Shown piece after piece: positions 40,737-49,450 of a stretch of DNA of 56,746 nt. The notes beneath the pieces are model-generated. The model did no database searches, was not told the DNA's origin, and saw only the letters and a list, made by a program, of their open reading frames with translations. Numbering within the stretch: position 1 is the first letter of the stretch; each line of letters opens with the position of its first letter. The stretch is from GCA-002840305 sp964394905 (GTDB lineage Bacteria > Patescibacteriota > Patescibacteriia > Patescibacteriales > UBA12465), in contig CAYMZF010000001.1 in NCBI GenBank assembly GCA_964394905.1, forward strand, positions 1 to 56,746, given 5' to 3'. A program made the translations under genes and the position numbers.

Positions 40737-41777
40737 ATGAACAATATTTCAGAAATAAAAACTAGATTTGAAGAATTGGAAAAACAATTATCCGATCCGA
40801 AAATAGTTTCCAATCCCAATGAATTTACTAAAATCGCTAAAGAACATGCGGCTTTAAAAAAACTGTATGGTTTGATAGTGGCTATAGAAAAAATTAACGA
40901 CAATATTTTAGGTAATCAAGAAATTATAAAAAGCGAAAATTCGTCAGAATTAGGACAAATAGCTCAAGAAGAATTAATAGAATTACAAAAAAATAAAGAG
41001 GAATTAGAAGCCAAATTAGACGAAGAACTTCATCCGGCTAATCCTAATGATAGAAAAAATATTATCATGGAAATCCGAGCCGGAGCCGGAGGCGACGAAG
41101 GAGCTTTATTTACCGCTGAATTATTTAGAATGTATGCTCATTATGCTGAAAAAATGGGTTGGAAAACCGAAATCTTAAATTCCAGTGCTACCGGCGTAGG
41201 AGGTTTCAAGGAAATTATTTTTAGCGTTAGCGGAGACGGAGTTTATGGTTATTTAAAATACGAAGCCGGCACTCACCGCGTTCAACGAGTCCCTGAAACT
41301 GAAAAACAAGGAAGAATTCATACTTCTACCTCAACCGTGATTGTTTTACCTGAAGCCGAAGAAATTGATTTAAAAATAGATCCTAACGATTTAAGAATTG
41401 ATACTTTTTGTTCTTCGGGACCTGGCGGACAATGTGTTAATACTACTTATTCAGCTGTTAGAATTACTCATATTCCTACCGGAACAGTGGTAAGTTGCCA
41501 AGATCAAAAATCCCAACATCAAAATAAAGAAAAAGCCATGCAAGTTTTACGTTCTCGTATTTTAGCTAAAATTGAAGAAGAAAAAATGGCCAAGGAAACT
41601 ATTGAAAGAAAAGAACAAGTCGGTCACGGCGATCGAAGCGATAAGATTAGAACCTATAACTTCCCTCAAGATAGAATCACTGACCACCGTGTCAATCAAT
41701 CTTGGCATAATATTACCGAAATAATGGATGGTGAAATTGGAAATATCATAAAAAGTTTAAAAGAGCAGAAAATATAA
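40737..41777 (+). CDS. prfA: Peptide chain release factor 1
   Basis: 346 residues from the ATG at 40737 (MNNISEIKTRFEELE); an upstream in-frame start lies in the terminator and adds residues unlike RF1. The GGQ motif is at 230-232 (SSGPGGQCVNTTYSA). The stop-codon tripeptide position, PxT in RF1, reads PET in HRVQRVPETEKQGR, in place of the usual PAT or PVT. It is not RF2, which has SPF. RF1 reads UAA and UAG. prmC, whose product methylates the GGQ glutamine, follows after 36 nt and a hairpin. Confidence 0.95.
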   Translation: MNNISEIKTRFEELEKQLSDPKIVSNPNEFTKIAKEHAALKKLYGLIVAIEKINDNILGNQEIIKSENSSELGQIAQEELIELQKNKEELEAKLDEELHPANPNDRKNIIMEIRAGAGGDEGALFTAELFRMYAHYAEKMGWKTEILNSSATGVGGFKEIIFSVSGDGVYGYLKYEAGTHRVQRVPETEKQGRIHTSTSTVIVLPEAEEIDLKIDPNDLRIDTFCSSGPGGQCVNTTYSAVRITHIPTGTVVSCQDQKSQHQNKEKAMQVLRSRILAKIEEEKMAKETIERKEQVGHGDRSDKIRTYNFPQDRITDHRVNQSWHNITEIMDGEIGNIIKSLKEQKI

Positions 41778-41802
41778 AAATCCTAATTACTTAGGATTTT
41801 TT
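41778..41802 (+). terminator. Terminator or attenuator between prfA and prmC
   Basis: AAATCCTAA (41778-41786), loop TTAC, TTAGGATTT (41791-41799), then TTT. It begins right after the prfA stop and ends 11 nt before the prmC ATG, leaving no room for a separate promoter after it. Partial read-through seems required for prmC. Confidence 0.7.
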
Positions 41803-41813
41803 CAAAATATACT

Positions 41814-42698
41814 ATGACCGTAAAACAAATTATACTAGATATTAATAAAGAATTAGAAAAGAAAAAAATTGAGTTCCCTTATCAAGAAGCCGAATCAATT
41901 GTTTCTTTGGTTACTAATTTTACTCCCAATCAACTAATATTAAATTATCAAAAAGAAATAAACCCAATTCAGATCAAGAAAATAAAACAAATTTTAAAAA
42001 AAAGACTTCAAGGTTGGTCTTTGGCTTGTCTTAGCGGTAAAAAAAATTTCTATAATTTAGAATTTATTGTTAATAAAAACACTTTAATTCCCCGACCGGA
42101 AAGCGAATTAATAATCGATCAAGTTATTAAAGAAAATCTTACTGATAAAAAAACTATAATTATTGATATCGGCACCGGTTCGGGCTGTTTAATTATCAGT
42201 TTGGCCAATATTTTTCGGACTGATAAAAATATTTATTTTTACGGTACTGATATCAGCAAAACTGCTTTAAAAATAGCCAAAGCTAACAGTAAAAAATATC
42301 AGCTTAATAAAAAAATAACTTTTTTAGAAGGTGATCTATTAAAACCAATTTTAAAAAAAACAAATAAAAAAATTTTAAGTAAAGGTCAAATAATTATTAT
42401 AGCCAACTTACCTTATTTAACTAAAAAAGAAATAAAGAATTCCTTTAGCATTCAAAAAGAGCCGTTTAAAGCTTTATACGGCGGAACTGACGGTTTAAAA
42501 TATTATAAAAAATTATTGGATCAAATAAAAAATATAAAAACAAAAGAAAATAATATTATTCTATATCAAGAAATAAATAACCGGCAAAAAGATAAAATGG
42601 AATTTTTAATTATGAAAAAATTAAGCGGTTTTAAACCTCAGATTGTTACTCTAAAAGATTTAGCCGGTTTTAATCGCCTAACTATTACCAAATTTTAA
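41814..42698 (+). CDS. prmC: Release factor glutamine methyltransferase
   Basis: 294 residues. The N-terminal helical domain is followed by LIPRPESE (91-98), the SAM loop DIGTGSGC (118-125), and the catalytic tetrapeptide NLPY (198-201) where most PrmC enzymes have NPPY. It methylates the Gln of GGQ in release factors. Gene order rpmE-prfA-prmC is common in bacteria. Confidence 0.92.
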   Translation: MTVKQIILDINKELEKKKIEFPYQEAESIVSLVTNFTPNQLILNYQKEINPIQIKKIKQILKKRLQGWSLACLSGKKNFYNLEFIVNKNTLIPRPESELIIDQVIKENLTDKKTIIIDIGTGSGCLIISLANIFRTDKNIYFYGTDISKTALKIAKANSKKYQLNKKITFLEGDLLKPILKKTNKKILSKGQIIIIANLPYLTKKEIKNSFSIQKEPFKALYGGTDGLKYYKKLLDQIKNIKTKENNIILYQEINNRQKDKMEFLIMKKLSGFKPQIVTLKDLAGFNRLTITKF

Positions 42699-42718
42699 TA
42701 AATACCAAATAAAAAAAT

Positions 42719-42748
42719 AAAAAAACCAAATCAAACTTGGTTTTTTTT
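42719..42748. terminator. Bidirectional terminator between prmC and the DUF3048 gene
   Basis: AAAAAAACCAA (42719-42729), loop ATCAAAC, TTGGTTTTTTTT (42737-42748). It serves the convergent units on both strands. Confidence 0.85.
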
Positions 42749-42779
42749 ATTTTATTATTCTTAGATTTAACTATTGTAA

Positions 42780-43901
42780 TTATAAAGAAAAATTTTCAAT
42801 TTCAACCGAAGTTTGACCATCTATTAAATGAACCCAGGTTTTACCCGAATTTAAAACAACCTCTTCATCGTTATCATAATAAAAAATAGTACGACTATTT
42901 GCCTCCGTTTTTTCAAAATAACCCGATTTGCAAATTCCATCTAAACAAATAATTACTTCTCCACTGCCAATTAAGTCTATATTTAAACGTAAAGCTTCAT
43001 CTAATATTTCAGTATCAACAAATTGAAAAATAATATTATCAACCGAGATTCTTGTTCCGGTATTATCGGTATGAGGCGATCCGGCAATATTTTTCAAATA
43101 ATTATTATTTGTACTATCGTACTCCCAAGAAACATTATATTGATATTGCCCATTTTTTATGTCTATCTTATAATTAGCGGTTGAAGTATCAATTAACTGA
43201 ACATCTTTAGTTTTAAATTTCCAAGGAGTAAAAACAGATGTTATTAAATTATTATTTTTTAAATATTTAATTATCTCATTATACTTAGCTAAAACATTAT
43301 GCGGAGCTTCGTAGCCGGAATAACGTCGATAATAATCTGAGTTATAAAATTCATTAAGGGTTAATAAATTATCTTTAGCAATTTTAGCTAAAGCTTCGGG
43401 ACTACCGCCACAATGTAATAATAAGGCCTTATATTCGGCGGCAATAGTTAAAAAGTAAGGCCGAACACTACGAATCGGACCTATTTCTAAATCTTCATCG
43501 GTTAAATCAGAAGTAAAAAAAGCCAAATAACGATCAATACCTCCTTCGGCCGGAACATCATAAATGAGTGACGCTTTGGATAGAGCAAATTGAGGACGGG
43601 CCGCACTATTATTATCAATAATAGCCGCAATTAAAAACGGATTCTCTTGACCAACTTCCACTGAAACTCCGTCAATTAAACGAAGAGTACAATTTCCTTC
43701 ACAAGCCAAAATAGAAGAAGTGGCCACTGAATTATTATTATTTAAATTATAAGCTTCATCATTAGAATTAGATTTAATAAAAAATACAAAAATTAATAAT
43801 AAAATTATAATTATTCCAATAAAATAAAAAAGTCTTTTATATTTCTTAAAAAAATCTTTAGAACTTTCTATTTTTCTTTTAGTAAAAAATATTGGCTTCA
43901 T
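42780..43901 (-). CDS. DUF3048 (YerB-like) membrane-anchored protein
   Basis: 373 residues; cytoplasmic basic N-terminus, one transmembrane helix (23-43), then an extracellular domain. DUF3048 signatures are RPQFALSKASLIYDVPAEGGIDRYLAFF, IGPIRSVRPYFLTIA, LLLHCGGSPEAL and YRRYSGYEAPHN. Bacillus YerB is a lipoprotein of unknown role; here a helix anchor is used, as no lipobox is present. It overlaps the GT4 stop by 4 nt (ATGA), so it is translationally coupled and in one unit with mreB2. Confidence 0.85.
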   Translation of the reverse strand: MKPIFFTKRKIESSKDFFKKYKRLFYFIGIIIILLLIFVFFIKSNSNDEAYNLNNNNSVATSSILACEGNCTLRLIDGVSVEVGQENPFLIAAIIDNNSAARPQFALSKASLIYDVPAEGGIDRYLAFFTSDLTDEDLEIGPIRSVRPYFLTIAAEYKALLLHCGGSPEALAKIAKDNLLTLNEFYNSDYYRRYSGYEAPHNVLAKYNEIIKYLKNNNLITSVFTPWKFKTKDVQLIDTSTANYKIDIKNGQYQYNVSWEYDSTNNNYLKNIAGSPHTDNTGTRISVDNIIFQFVDTEILDEALRLNIDLIGSGEVIICLDGICKSGYFEKTEANSRTIFYYDNDEEVVLNSGKTWVHLIDGQTSVEIENFSL

Positions 43902-45115
43902 AAATTATTTATTTCTTTTAAGGTCTCTCCGGCACATTTACGCCAACTAAAATCGGTGGCCAAAGATTTTCCTTTATCTATTAAATCTATTCTTAAATTT
44001 TCGTTATTAATAATCATTGCCATTTTTTCGGATAAATCATTAGGATCAAAATGATCAAAAAATAAAGCGGCTTCTTGAGCAATTTCATGAAAGACTTTAA
44101 TGTTTGACAATAATACCGGAGTTTCGCAAGCCATAGCTTGAAGAATCGGAATACCAAAACCCTCGTAAAAAGACGGAAAAATAAAAGCTTTAGCTTCATT
44201 AACAATACTAGGCAAATCTTGTTCTTCCACCCAACCTAAAATAATTATATTTTTAGAAACCCCTAATTCTTCAATTAAATATTTTATGTCATCATAACCA
44301 AATCCGGGATTACCGATTAAAACTAATTTTTCCGAAAATTCTTTATTATTTTCCTTAAAAATAGAAAAACCTTCTATTAAACATTGAACGTTTTTCTTTT
44401 TTTCTAAACGACCGATATACAAAAAAAATGGAGCGTCAATGCCATATTTTTTTAAAACATTTTTTTTAATCTCATTATCAAATATTTTTTTATACAGAGA
44501 ATTATTATATCCGTTATAAATGACTTTTATTTTTTCACTATCAACTTTTTTATAATATTTTAAAATTTCATTTTTAGTAAAATTAGAAACGGTAATTATT
44601 TTTTTGGCATAACGTAAAGCAAATTTAGTGGACCAATCAAGATAATCGGTAAATTTAAAATTATAGCGACCAAAAGAAAATAAACGAATAAAAAAATCAA
44701 TAATTTTACCGCGAGCAGAAAAACTATTACGTACAATAGTCTGATCATATAAATTATTATTCTCTAAAAAAGCAATATCATGAATAGTATTAACAGTTTT
44801 TTTAGGAAAAACCAACGGTAAAACGTGAGCCGGAACAAAAAGAACATCTGGTCGATGAAAAATCATTTCCAATGTTAAACGACCCAAGGTCCACATATAT
44901 TTAAAAGGCCATTTTAAATATTTAATTTCTATATTAGGATGATTATTTAAATCCAAGGCAAACAAAAAAGCCTGATTTAAAGGCTTATCGGTATATAATA
45001 CATAATCATTTTTTTGATCAATCTCAATTAAATTAATAATTAAATAATAAGAATACCATTCAGTTCCGGTTTTGAAACTGCGGTTAGCCCGTGAAGCGTC
45101 TATTCCTATTATCAT
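43898..45115 (-). CDS. Glycosyltransferase family 4
   Basis: 405 residues. MIIGIDASRANRSFKTGTEWYSYYLI, then VNTIHDIAFLEN, LYIGRLEKKKNVQCLIEGF and the EX7E motif YEGFGIPILQAMACETPVLLSN, where a Gln takes the second Glu position. It is similar in layout to the GT4 at 13265-14431. It lies 4 nt after mreB2 and is coupled to the DUF3048 gene. Confidence 0.9.
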   Translation of the reverse strand: MIIGIDASRANRSFKTGTEWYSYYLIINLIEIDQKNDYVLYTDKPLNQAFLFALDLNNHPNIEIKYLKWPFKYMWTLGRLTLEMIFHRPDVLFVPAHVLPLVFPKKTVNTIHDIAFLENNNLYDQTIVRNSFSARGKIIDFFIRLFSFGRYNFKFTDYLDWSTKFALRYAKKIITVSNFTKNEILKYYKKVDSEKIKVIYNGYNNSLYKKIFDNEIKKNVLKKYGIDAPFFLYIGRLEKKKNVQCLIEGFSIFKENNKEFSEKLVLIGNPGFGYDDIKYLIEELGVSKNIIILGWVEEQDLPSIVNEAKAFIFPSFYEGFGIPILQAMACETPVLLSNIKVFHEIAQEAALFFDHFDPNDLSEKMAMIINNENLRIDLIDKGKSLATDFSWRKCAGETLKEINNL

Positions 45116-45119
45116 ATTA

Positions 45120-46133
45120 TTATTTAGCCGCCAAAATACTTCTTTTGTAAGAATCTAAATTGTCTAAAGCGATTCCGGTTCCCTTAGCTACACATAGTAA
45201 TGGATCATCGGCTATATAAGCGGAAACACCCAAAGCTCGAGCAAATAACTGATCGATGTTTCTAAGCAAAGCCGTTCCTCCGGTTAAAACAATTCCTTTA
45301 TCAATTATATCGGCCACCAATTCCGGTGGAGTTTGTTGAAGTATCTTTTTGGCTGTATTTAAAATAATTTCTAATTCTCCGGAAATAGCAGCGGTTACAT
45401 CATTACTGTTAACTTCAATGGTTTTAGGTAAACCACTAACACCGTCACGGCCATTTATTTCCATAATTAATTGACTGTCATCATCCAAAAATAAAGCTGA
45501 TCCGACTTTAATTTTCATTTCTTCGGCGGTTCTTTCTCCGATAACCAAACCATATTTTTTTCTAACATATTCTAAAATGGCTAAGTCCAATTTGTTGCCG
45601 CCAACTCGAACTGAAGTTGAAGAAACAACTCCGCCTAAAGATATAACCGCCATTTCAGAAGTACCACCGCCAATATCAACCACCATATGACCGGTAGCCG
45701 AACTAATAGGAATATTAGCACCAATAGCGGCGGCAATCGGTTCTTTGATGATATAGGCGGCCTTAGCTCCGGCTGCAATAGTGGCTTCAATTACCGCTCG
45801 TCGCTCTGTAGAAGAAATTCCCGCGGGAACGGCCACCATAACTTCAGGTCTAAATATTCTAACTTTTCCTAAAGTTTTGTTAATAAAATAACGAATCATT
45901 GCCTCAGTAGTTCGATAATCAGCAATAACTCCTTCTTTTAAAGGTTTTAAAGCAACAATAGTATCAGGAGTACGTCCCAGCATATCTTTAGCTTCATTAC
46001 CAACAGCCAGTACTTTATTGTCATCAACCGATACGGCCACAACACTGGGTTCATTAATAACAACACCCCTTTTAGGCATATAAACTAAAGTATAAGTTGT
46101 ACCTAAATCAATTCCGATTCTTTTTACCATCAT
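45120..46133 (-). CDS. mreB: MreB/Mbl-family actin homologue (second copy)
   Basis: 337 residues. Phosphate loops GIDLGTTYTLVY, VVDIGGGTSEMAVISLGG and the adenosine loop GIVLTGGTALL are intact. The other copy, at 54241-55284, is linked to mreC and mreD; this one heads a unit with GT4 and DUF3048 genes and has its own strong promoter. It contains a short N-terminus without the amphipathic extension seen in the other copy (FEFLKQIGRLG). It may be a paralogue for a different filament. Confidence 0.94.
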   Translation of the reverse strand: MMVKRIGIDLGTTYTLVYMPKRGVVINEPSVVAVSVDDNKVLAVGNEAKDMLGRTPDTIVALKPLKEGVIADYRTTEAMIRYFINKTLGKVRIFRPEVMVAVPAGISSTERRAVIEATIAAGAKAAYIIKEPIAAAIGANIPISSATGHMVVDIGGGTSEMAVISLGGVVSSTSVRVGGNKLDLAILEYVRKKYGLVIGERTAEEMKIKVGSALFLDDDSQLIMEINGRDGVSGLPKTIEVNSNDVTAAISGELEIILNTAKKILQQTPPELVADIIDKGIVLTGGTALLRNIDQLFARALGVSAYIADDPLLCVAKGTGIALDNLDSYKRSILAAK

Positions 46134-46157
46134 ATATTTAAACTTTAATATGAGTAT

Positions 46158-46186
46158 ATATTAACCCGTTATAAATTTTTAGTCAA
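46158..46186 (-). promoter_or_regulatory. Promoter of mreB2-GT4-DUF3048
   Basis: Minus strand TTGACT (46181-46186), exactly 17 nt, TAATAT (46158-46163). The -35 is among the best in the window. Transcription should start near 46151, about 18 nt before the ATG. Confidence 0.7.
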
Positions 46187-46198
46187 TAAATAATATTT

Positions 46199-47455
46199 TT
46201 AATCTCGTCTTAAAGCTTCCACCGGATCAAGTTTTCCGGCTTTTCTAGCCGGTAATAAACCAAATAAAACACCAAACAATAAGGCAAATAAAACAGCTAC
46301 TATAAAAGATTTAATCGGAACTATAAATTTCCATTCTAAACCAAAATAATTAGCCAATAAATAAACAAAAAAAGAAATAACAATTCCTAAAATAATTCCG
46401 ATGACAGCTCCAATAAACGTTATTAAAATTGATTCAATTAAAAATTGTTGCATAATATCAGAAAATTTAGCGCCAACCGCTTTACGTAAACCGATTTCTG
46501 GAGTTCTTTCTGAAACAATTACATACATTACATTTAAAATTCCGACACCACCTACTATTAAAGAAATAGCTACAATTAATAATAACAAGATGGTTAAGGC
46601 ATTGGTAACTGTTTTGGTAGTTGATAACATTTCTTTCATAGTAGTTACTATAAAATCATCTTTAATTGGATCAGAAATATCATGATTCTCTCGCAAAATT
46701 TCTTTTATTGAATCAGCCGTTTCCTCGGCTTTATTAGAATCAACCAACTGATGAACAAAATACATATAATAATCAATCCCCATCATTTTTTTCTGTAAAG
46801 TTTTTACCGGCATTATAATTAGATCATCAAAATCAAAACCCATAGTAGCTCCTTTTTCTTTCAATAAACCGACAACTTGATAACGCCCTCGTTGAATAGT
46901 AATATTTTTTCCGATAGGATTATCATCACCAAATAATTCTTGAGAAATTTTTGGACCCAATACCACTACTTGAGATAGAGAATTATTATCGGCTTCCGAA
47001 AAAAAGTAGCCTTGATCTATTTCTGATTTATCAATATTTATATAATCCGCACTAACACCCATTATCAAACCTTGTTTAGTTTCGTTTAAATAAGTAACCG
47101 GAGCTTGATTAGTGATAGCTCCATAACCTCCGGAAATATTTTCCAATTTGTTAATTTCATTAAGATCCTCTTCTTTTAAAGATGTCACCTGAACACCACT
47201 GGCCAAACTTGTGGCGCTTTCGGTATCTCCGGCGCTTCCGCTTTTAGTACTCGGGACTTTAATTTCTACTTCAATTATATCAGTGCCAAAAGATTCAATC
47301 TGACCGACAATCAAACTACGAATCCCTTCACCGGCCGAAAAAACAACTATAATACTGGAAATACCGATTACCATACCTAAAACCGTCAAAGCGGTTCGCA
47401 TTTTATTTTTTAACATTGATAAAAATGATAATCGAATAATGTCTTTTATTCTCAT
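46199..47455 (-). CDS. ABC transporter permease, MacB/FtsX type (second)
   Basis: 418 residues. N-terminal helix with TVLGMVIGISSIIVVFSAGEG, a periplasmic-type MacB_PCD domain (about 45-265), then three C-terminal helices of the FtsX domain (SLIVGGVGILNVMYVIVSERTPEIGLRKAVGA), ending LPARKAGKLDPVEALRRD. It is a tandem paralogue of the next gene upstream, 4 nt away, so the two may form a heterodimer. It is last in the exporter unit; the mreB2 promoter lies just past its stop. Confidence 0.9.
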   Translation of the reverse strand: MRIKDIIRLSFLSMLKNKMRTALTVLGMVIGISSIIVVFSAGEGIRSLIVGQIESFGTDIIEVEIKVPSTKSGSAGDTESATSLASGVQVTSLKEEDLNEINKLENISGGYGAITNQAPVTYLNETKQGLIMGVSADYINIDKSEIDQGYFFSEADNNSLSQVVVLGPKISQELFGDDNPIGKNITIQRGRYQVVGLLKEKGATMGFDFDDLIIMPVKTLQKKMMGIDYYMYFVHQLVDSNKAEETADSIKEILRENHDISDPIKDDFIVTTMKEMLSTTKTVTNALTILLLLIVAISLIVGGVGILNVMYVIVSERTPEIGLRKAVGAKFSDIMQQFLIESILITFIGAVIGIILGIVISFFVYLLANYFGLEWKFIVPIKSFIVAVLFALLFGVLFGLLPARKAGKLDPVEALRRD

Positions 47456-47459
47456 ATAT

Positions 47460-48716
47460 TTATTCGTAGTTTAAAGCTTCTACCGGTTCTAATTTACTGG
47501 CTTTTTTAGCCGGGTAAATTCCAAAAATTAATCCAATTAATCCGGAAACAACAACCGCCATAAACAGCGACCAAAAACCAATAGCAAAAACCCAATCATA
47601 ACCTAGAGCGGTTATAATTACCGATAATAACCAAGAAATTATAATTCCTAAAATAATTCCGATAAAACCTCCAATAGAAGTCAAAAAAATAGCTTCAACT
47701 AAAAATTGACTGATAATATTTTTATTGGATGCTCCCAACGCTTTACGCACACCGATTTCTCTAGTTCTTTCGTTAACGCTTATAAGCATAATATTCATTA
47801 TTCCAATTCCACCAACAATCAAAGACAAACCGGCCATTAAAGTTAAAAAATATTTTAAAGCATCAGTTACGGAAGTTATTAAATCTAATAACTCGGTTAT
47901 ACTTCTAACCGAAAAATCATCACTGGCTCCGGTCTGATCTTTGATACTATGATTATCACGCAAAATAGTTTCAACTTCAGAAATAACGGAATCAATAGCA
48001 AAATTTTCATTAGCTTTAAAACTGATAACGTTTACATAATCTATTCCGACCAAAACTTTTTGCATTGTTTTTATTGGCAACAAAACCTTATCATCATAAT
48101 TTTGAAAGGATACTTGGCCTCTTTCTTCTAATACTCCAACTACTTCAAAAACTTGTTTTTTTATTTTTATTCTTTTTCCGATAGCATCACTATCGCCAAA
48201 CAGTTCTTGTTTAACGGTGTTACCTAGTATCACTACTTTACTAATATTATCAGTTTCTTCTTTAGTAAAAAATCGACCTGAAGATAAATTACCTCCCTCA
48301 ACAGCCAAATAATCCTGAGTTACTCCTTCTAAACTAGTGCCATAAGAATTATTTCTGTAATTTAGGGTTCCAACGCCATTAACATAAGCAACGGCCGAAT
48401 CAACCCCAATAGTATCTTTTACTTTTTCAATTGATTTTAAATCATCCAAGGTTAGCGAAGTTACCACTATTCCTAAAACTGAAGTTGGCGGACCATCATC
48501 TTCGGATTTACCCGGAGTAATAGAAACAACATTAGAACCGATGCTTTGAACTTGTCCTAAAATTAAACTTTGAGCTCCGGCTCCCAGTGACATAATAATA
48601 ATTACCGAAGCCACACCGATAACAATACCTAACATAGTTAAAAAACTTCTAACTTTATTGGTCAGAAGAGCTTTAATGGAGGTCCTAATTGCTTGTTTAA
48701 ATGATAAATAATTCAT
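47460..48716 (-). CDS. ABC transporter permease, MacB/FtsX type (first)
   Basis: 418 residues, same layout: FLTMLGIVIGVASVIIIMSLGAGAQ, extracytoplasmic domain, then LSLIVGGIGIMNIMLISVNERTREIGVRKALGA and C-terminal YPAKKASKLEPVEALNYE. It lies 13 nt after the ATPase gene and 4 nt before the second permease. The MacB family exports peptides, lipoproteins or drugs by mechanotransmission, not transport through the membrane domain. Confidence 0.92.
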   Translation of the reverse strand: MNYLSFKQAIRTSIKALLTNKVRSFLTMLGIVIGVASVIIIMSLGAGAQSLILGQVQSIGSNVVSITPGKSEDDGPPTSVLGIVVTSLTLDDLKSIEKVKDTIGVDSAVAYVNGVGTLNYRNNSYGTSLEGVTQDYLAVEGGNLSSGRFFTKEETDNISKVVILGNTVKQELFGDSDAIGKRIKIKKQVFEVVGVLEERGQVSFQNYDDKVLLPIKTMQKVLVGIDYVNVISFKANENFAIDSVISEVETILRDNHSIKDQTGASDDFSVRSITELLDLITSVTDALKYFLTLMAGLSLIVGGIGIMNIMLISVNERTREIGVRKALGASNKNIISQFLVEAIFLTSIGGFIGIILGIIISWLLSVIITALGYDWVFAIGFWSLFMAVVVSGLIGLIFGIYPAKKASKLEPVEALNYE

Positions 48717-48729
48717 GACGGTAATAAAA

Positions 48730-49443
48730 TTATTTTAATAACGATCCTTCATGAGCGATTCTTTGTTGGGCCACCGGTTCGTCACTGATTATTAATCCGT
48801 CTTTTATTTTTATTATTCTTTTAGCATGCTCGGCCGTAAAAGTTTCATGGGTTACCAATATAATAGTATTACCCATTTCATTTAATTTTTGTAAAATTTC
48901 CATAATTTGAATTCCTGATTTAGAATCCAAGTTTCCGGTCGGTTCATCGGCAAAAATAACCGCTGGATTATTAACTAAAGCTCGAGCGATAGCTACTCGT
49001 TGCTTTTCTCCACCTGATATTTGATTAGTAAAAAAATGTAAGCGATGCTCCAAACCGACACTGGCTAAAACTTTTTTAGCTCGTTCGGTCATATTTTTTC
49101 TATTATTAGAATAAGTTAAAGGTAAAATTACATTATCCAAAACTGAAGTCTTGGGAAGTAAATTAAAAGATTGAAAAACAAAACCTATTTTTTCGTTACG
49201 AAAACCAGCTAATTGGTCATCATTTAATTCATTGACATTTTGCCCTTCAAATTCATAAACACCGCTACTGGCTCGATCTAATAGTCCTAAAATATGCATT
49301 AATGTTGATTTACCCGATCCGGACGGACCCATAATAGACACAAATTCTCCCGAATCAATATTAAAAGAAATGCCATGTAAAACTTTAGTGGCCACGTCAT
49401 CAGAAACATATTCTTTTTTTAAATTTTGAATTTTTATGAGCAT
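48730..49443 (-). CDS. ABC transporter ATPase, MacB/LolD type
   Basis: 237 residues. Walker A GPSGSGKST (39-47), Q-loop FQSFNLL, signature SGGEKQR (143-149), Walker B AVIFADEPTGNLD (161-173) and the switch His199 (VTHE). It pairs with the two FtsX-type permeases downstream and the adaptor upstream, with spacings of 7 and 13 nt. Confidence 0.95.
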   Translation of the reverse strand: MLIKIQNLKKEYVSDDVATKVLHGISFNIDSGEFVSIMGPSGSGKSTLMHILGLLDRASSGVYEFEGQNVNELNDDQLAGFRNEKIGFVFQSFNLLPKTSVLDNVILPLTYSNNRKNMTERAKKVLASVGLEHRLHFFTNQISGGEKQRVAIARALVNNPAVIFADEPTGNLDSKSGIQIMEILQKLNEMGNTIILVTHETFTAEHAKRIIKIKDGLIISDEPVAQQRIAHEGSLLK

Positions 49444-49450
49444 AAAATTA

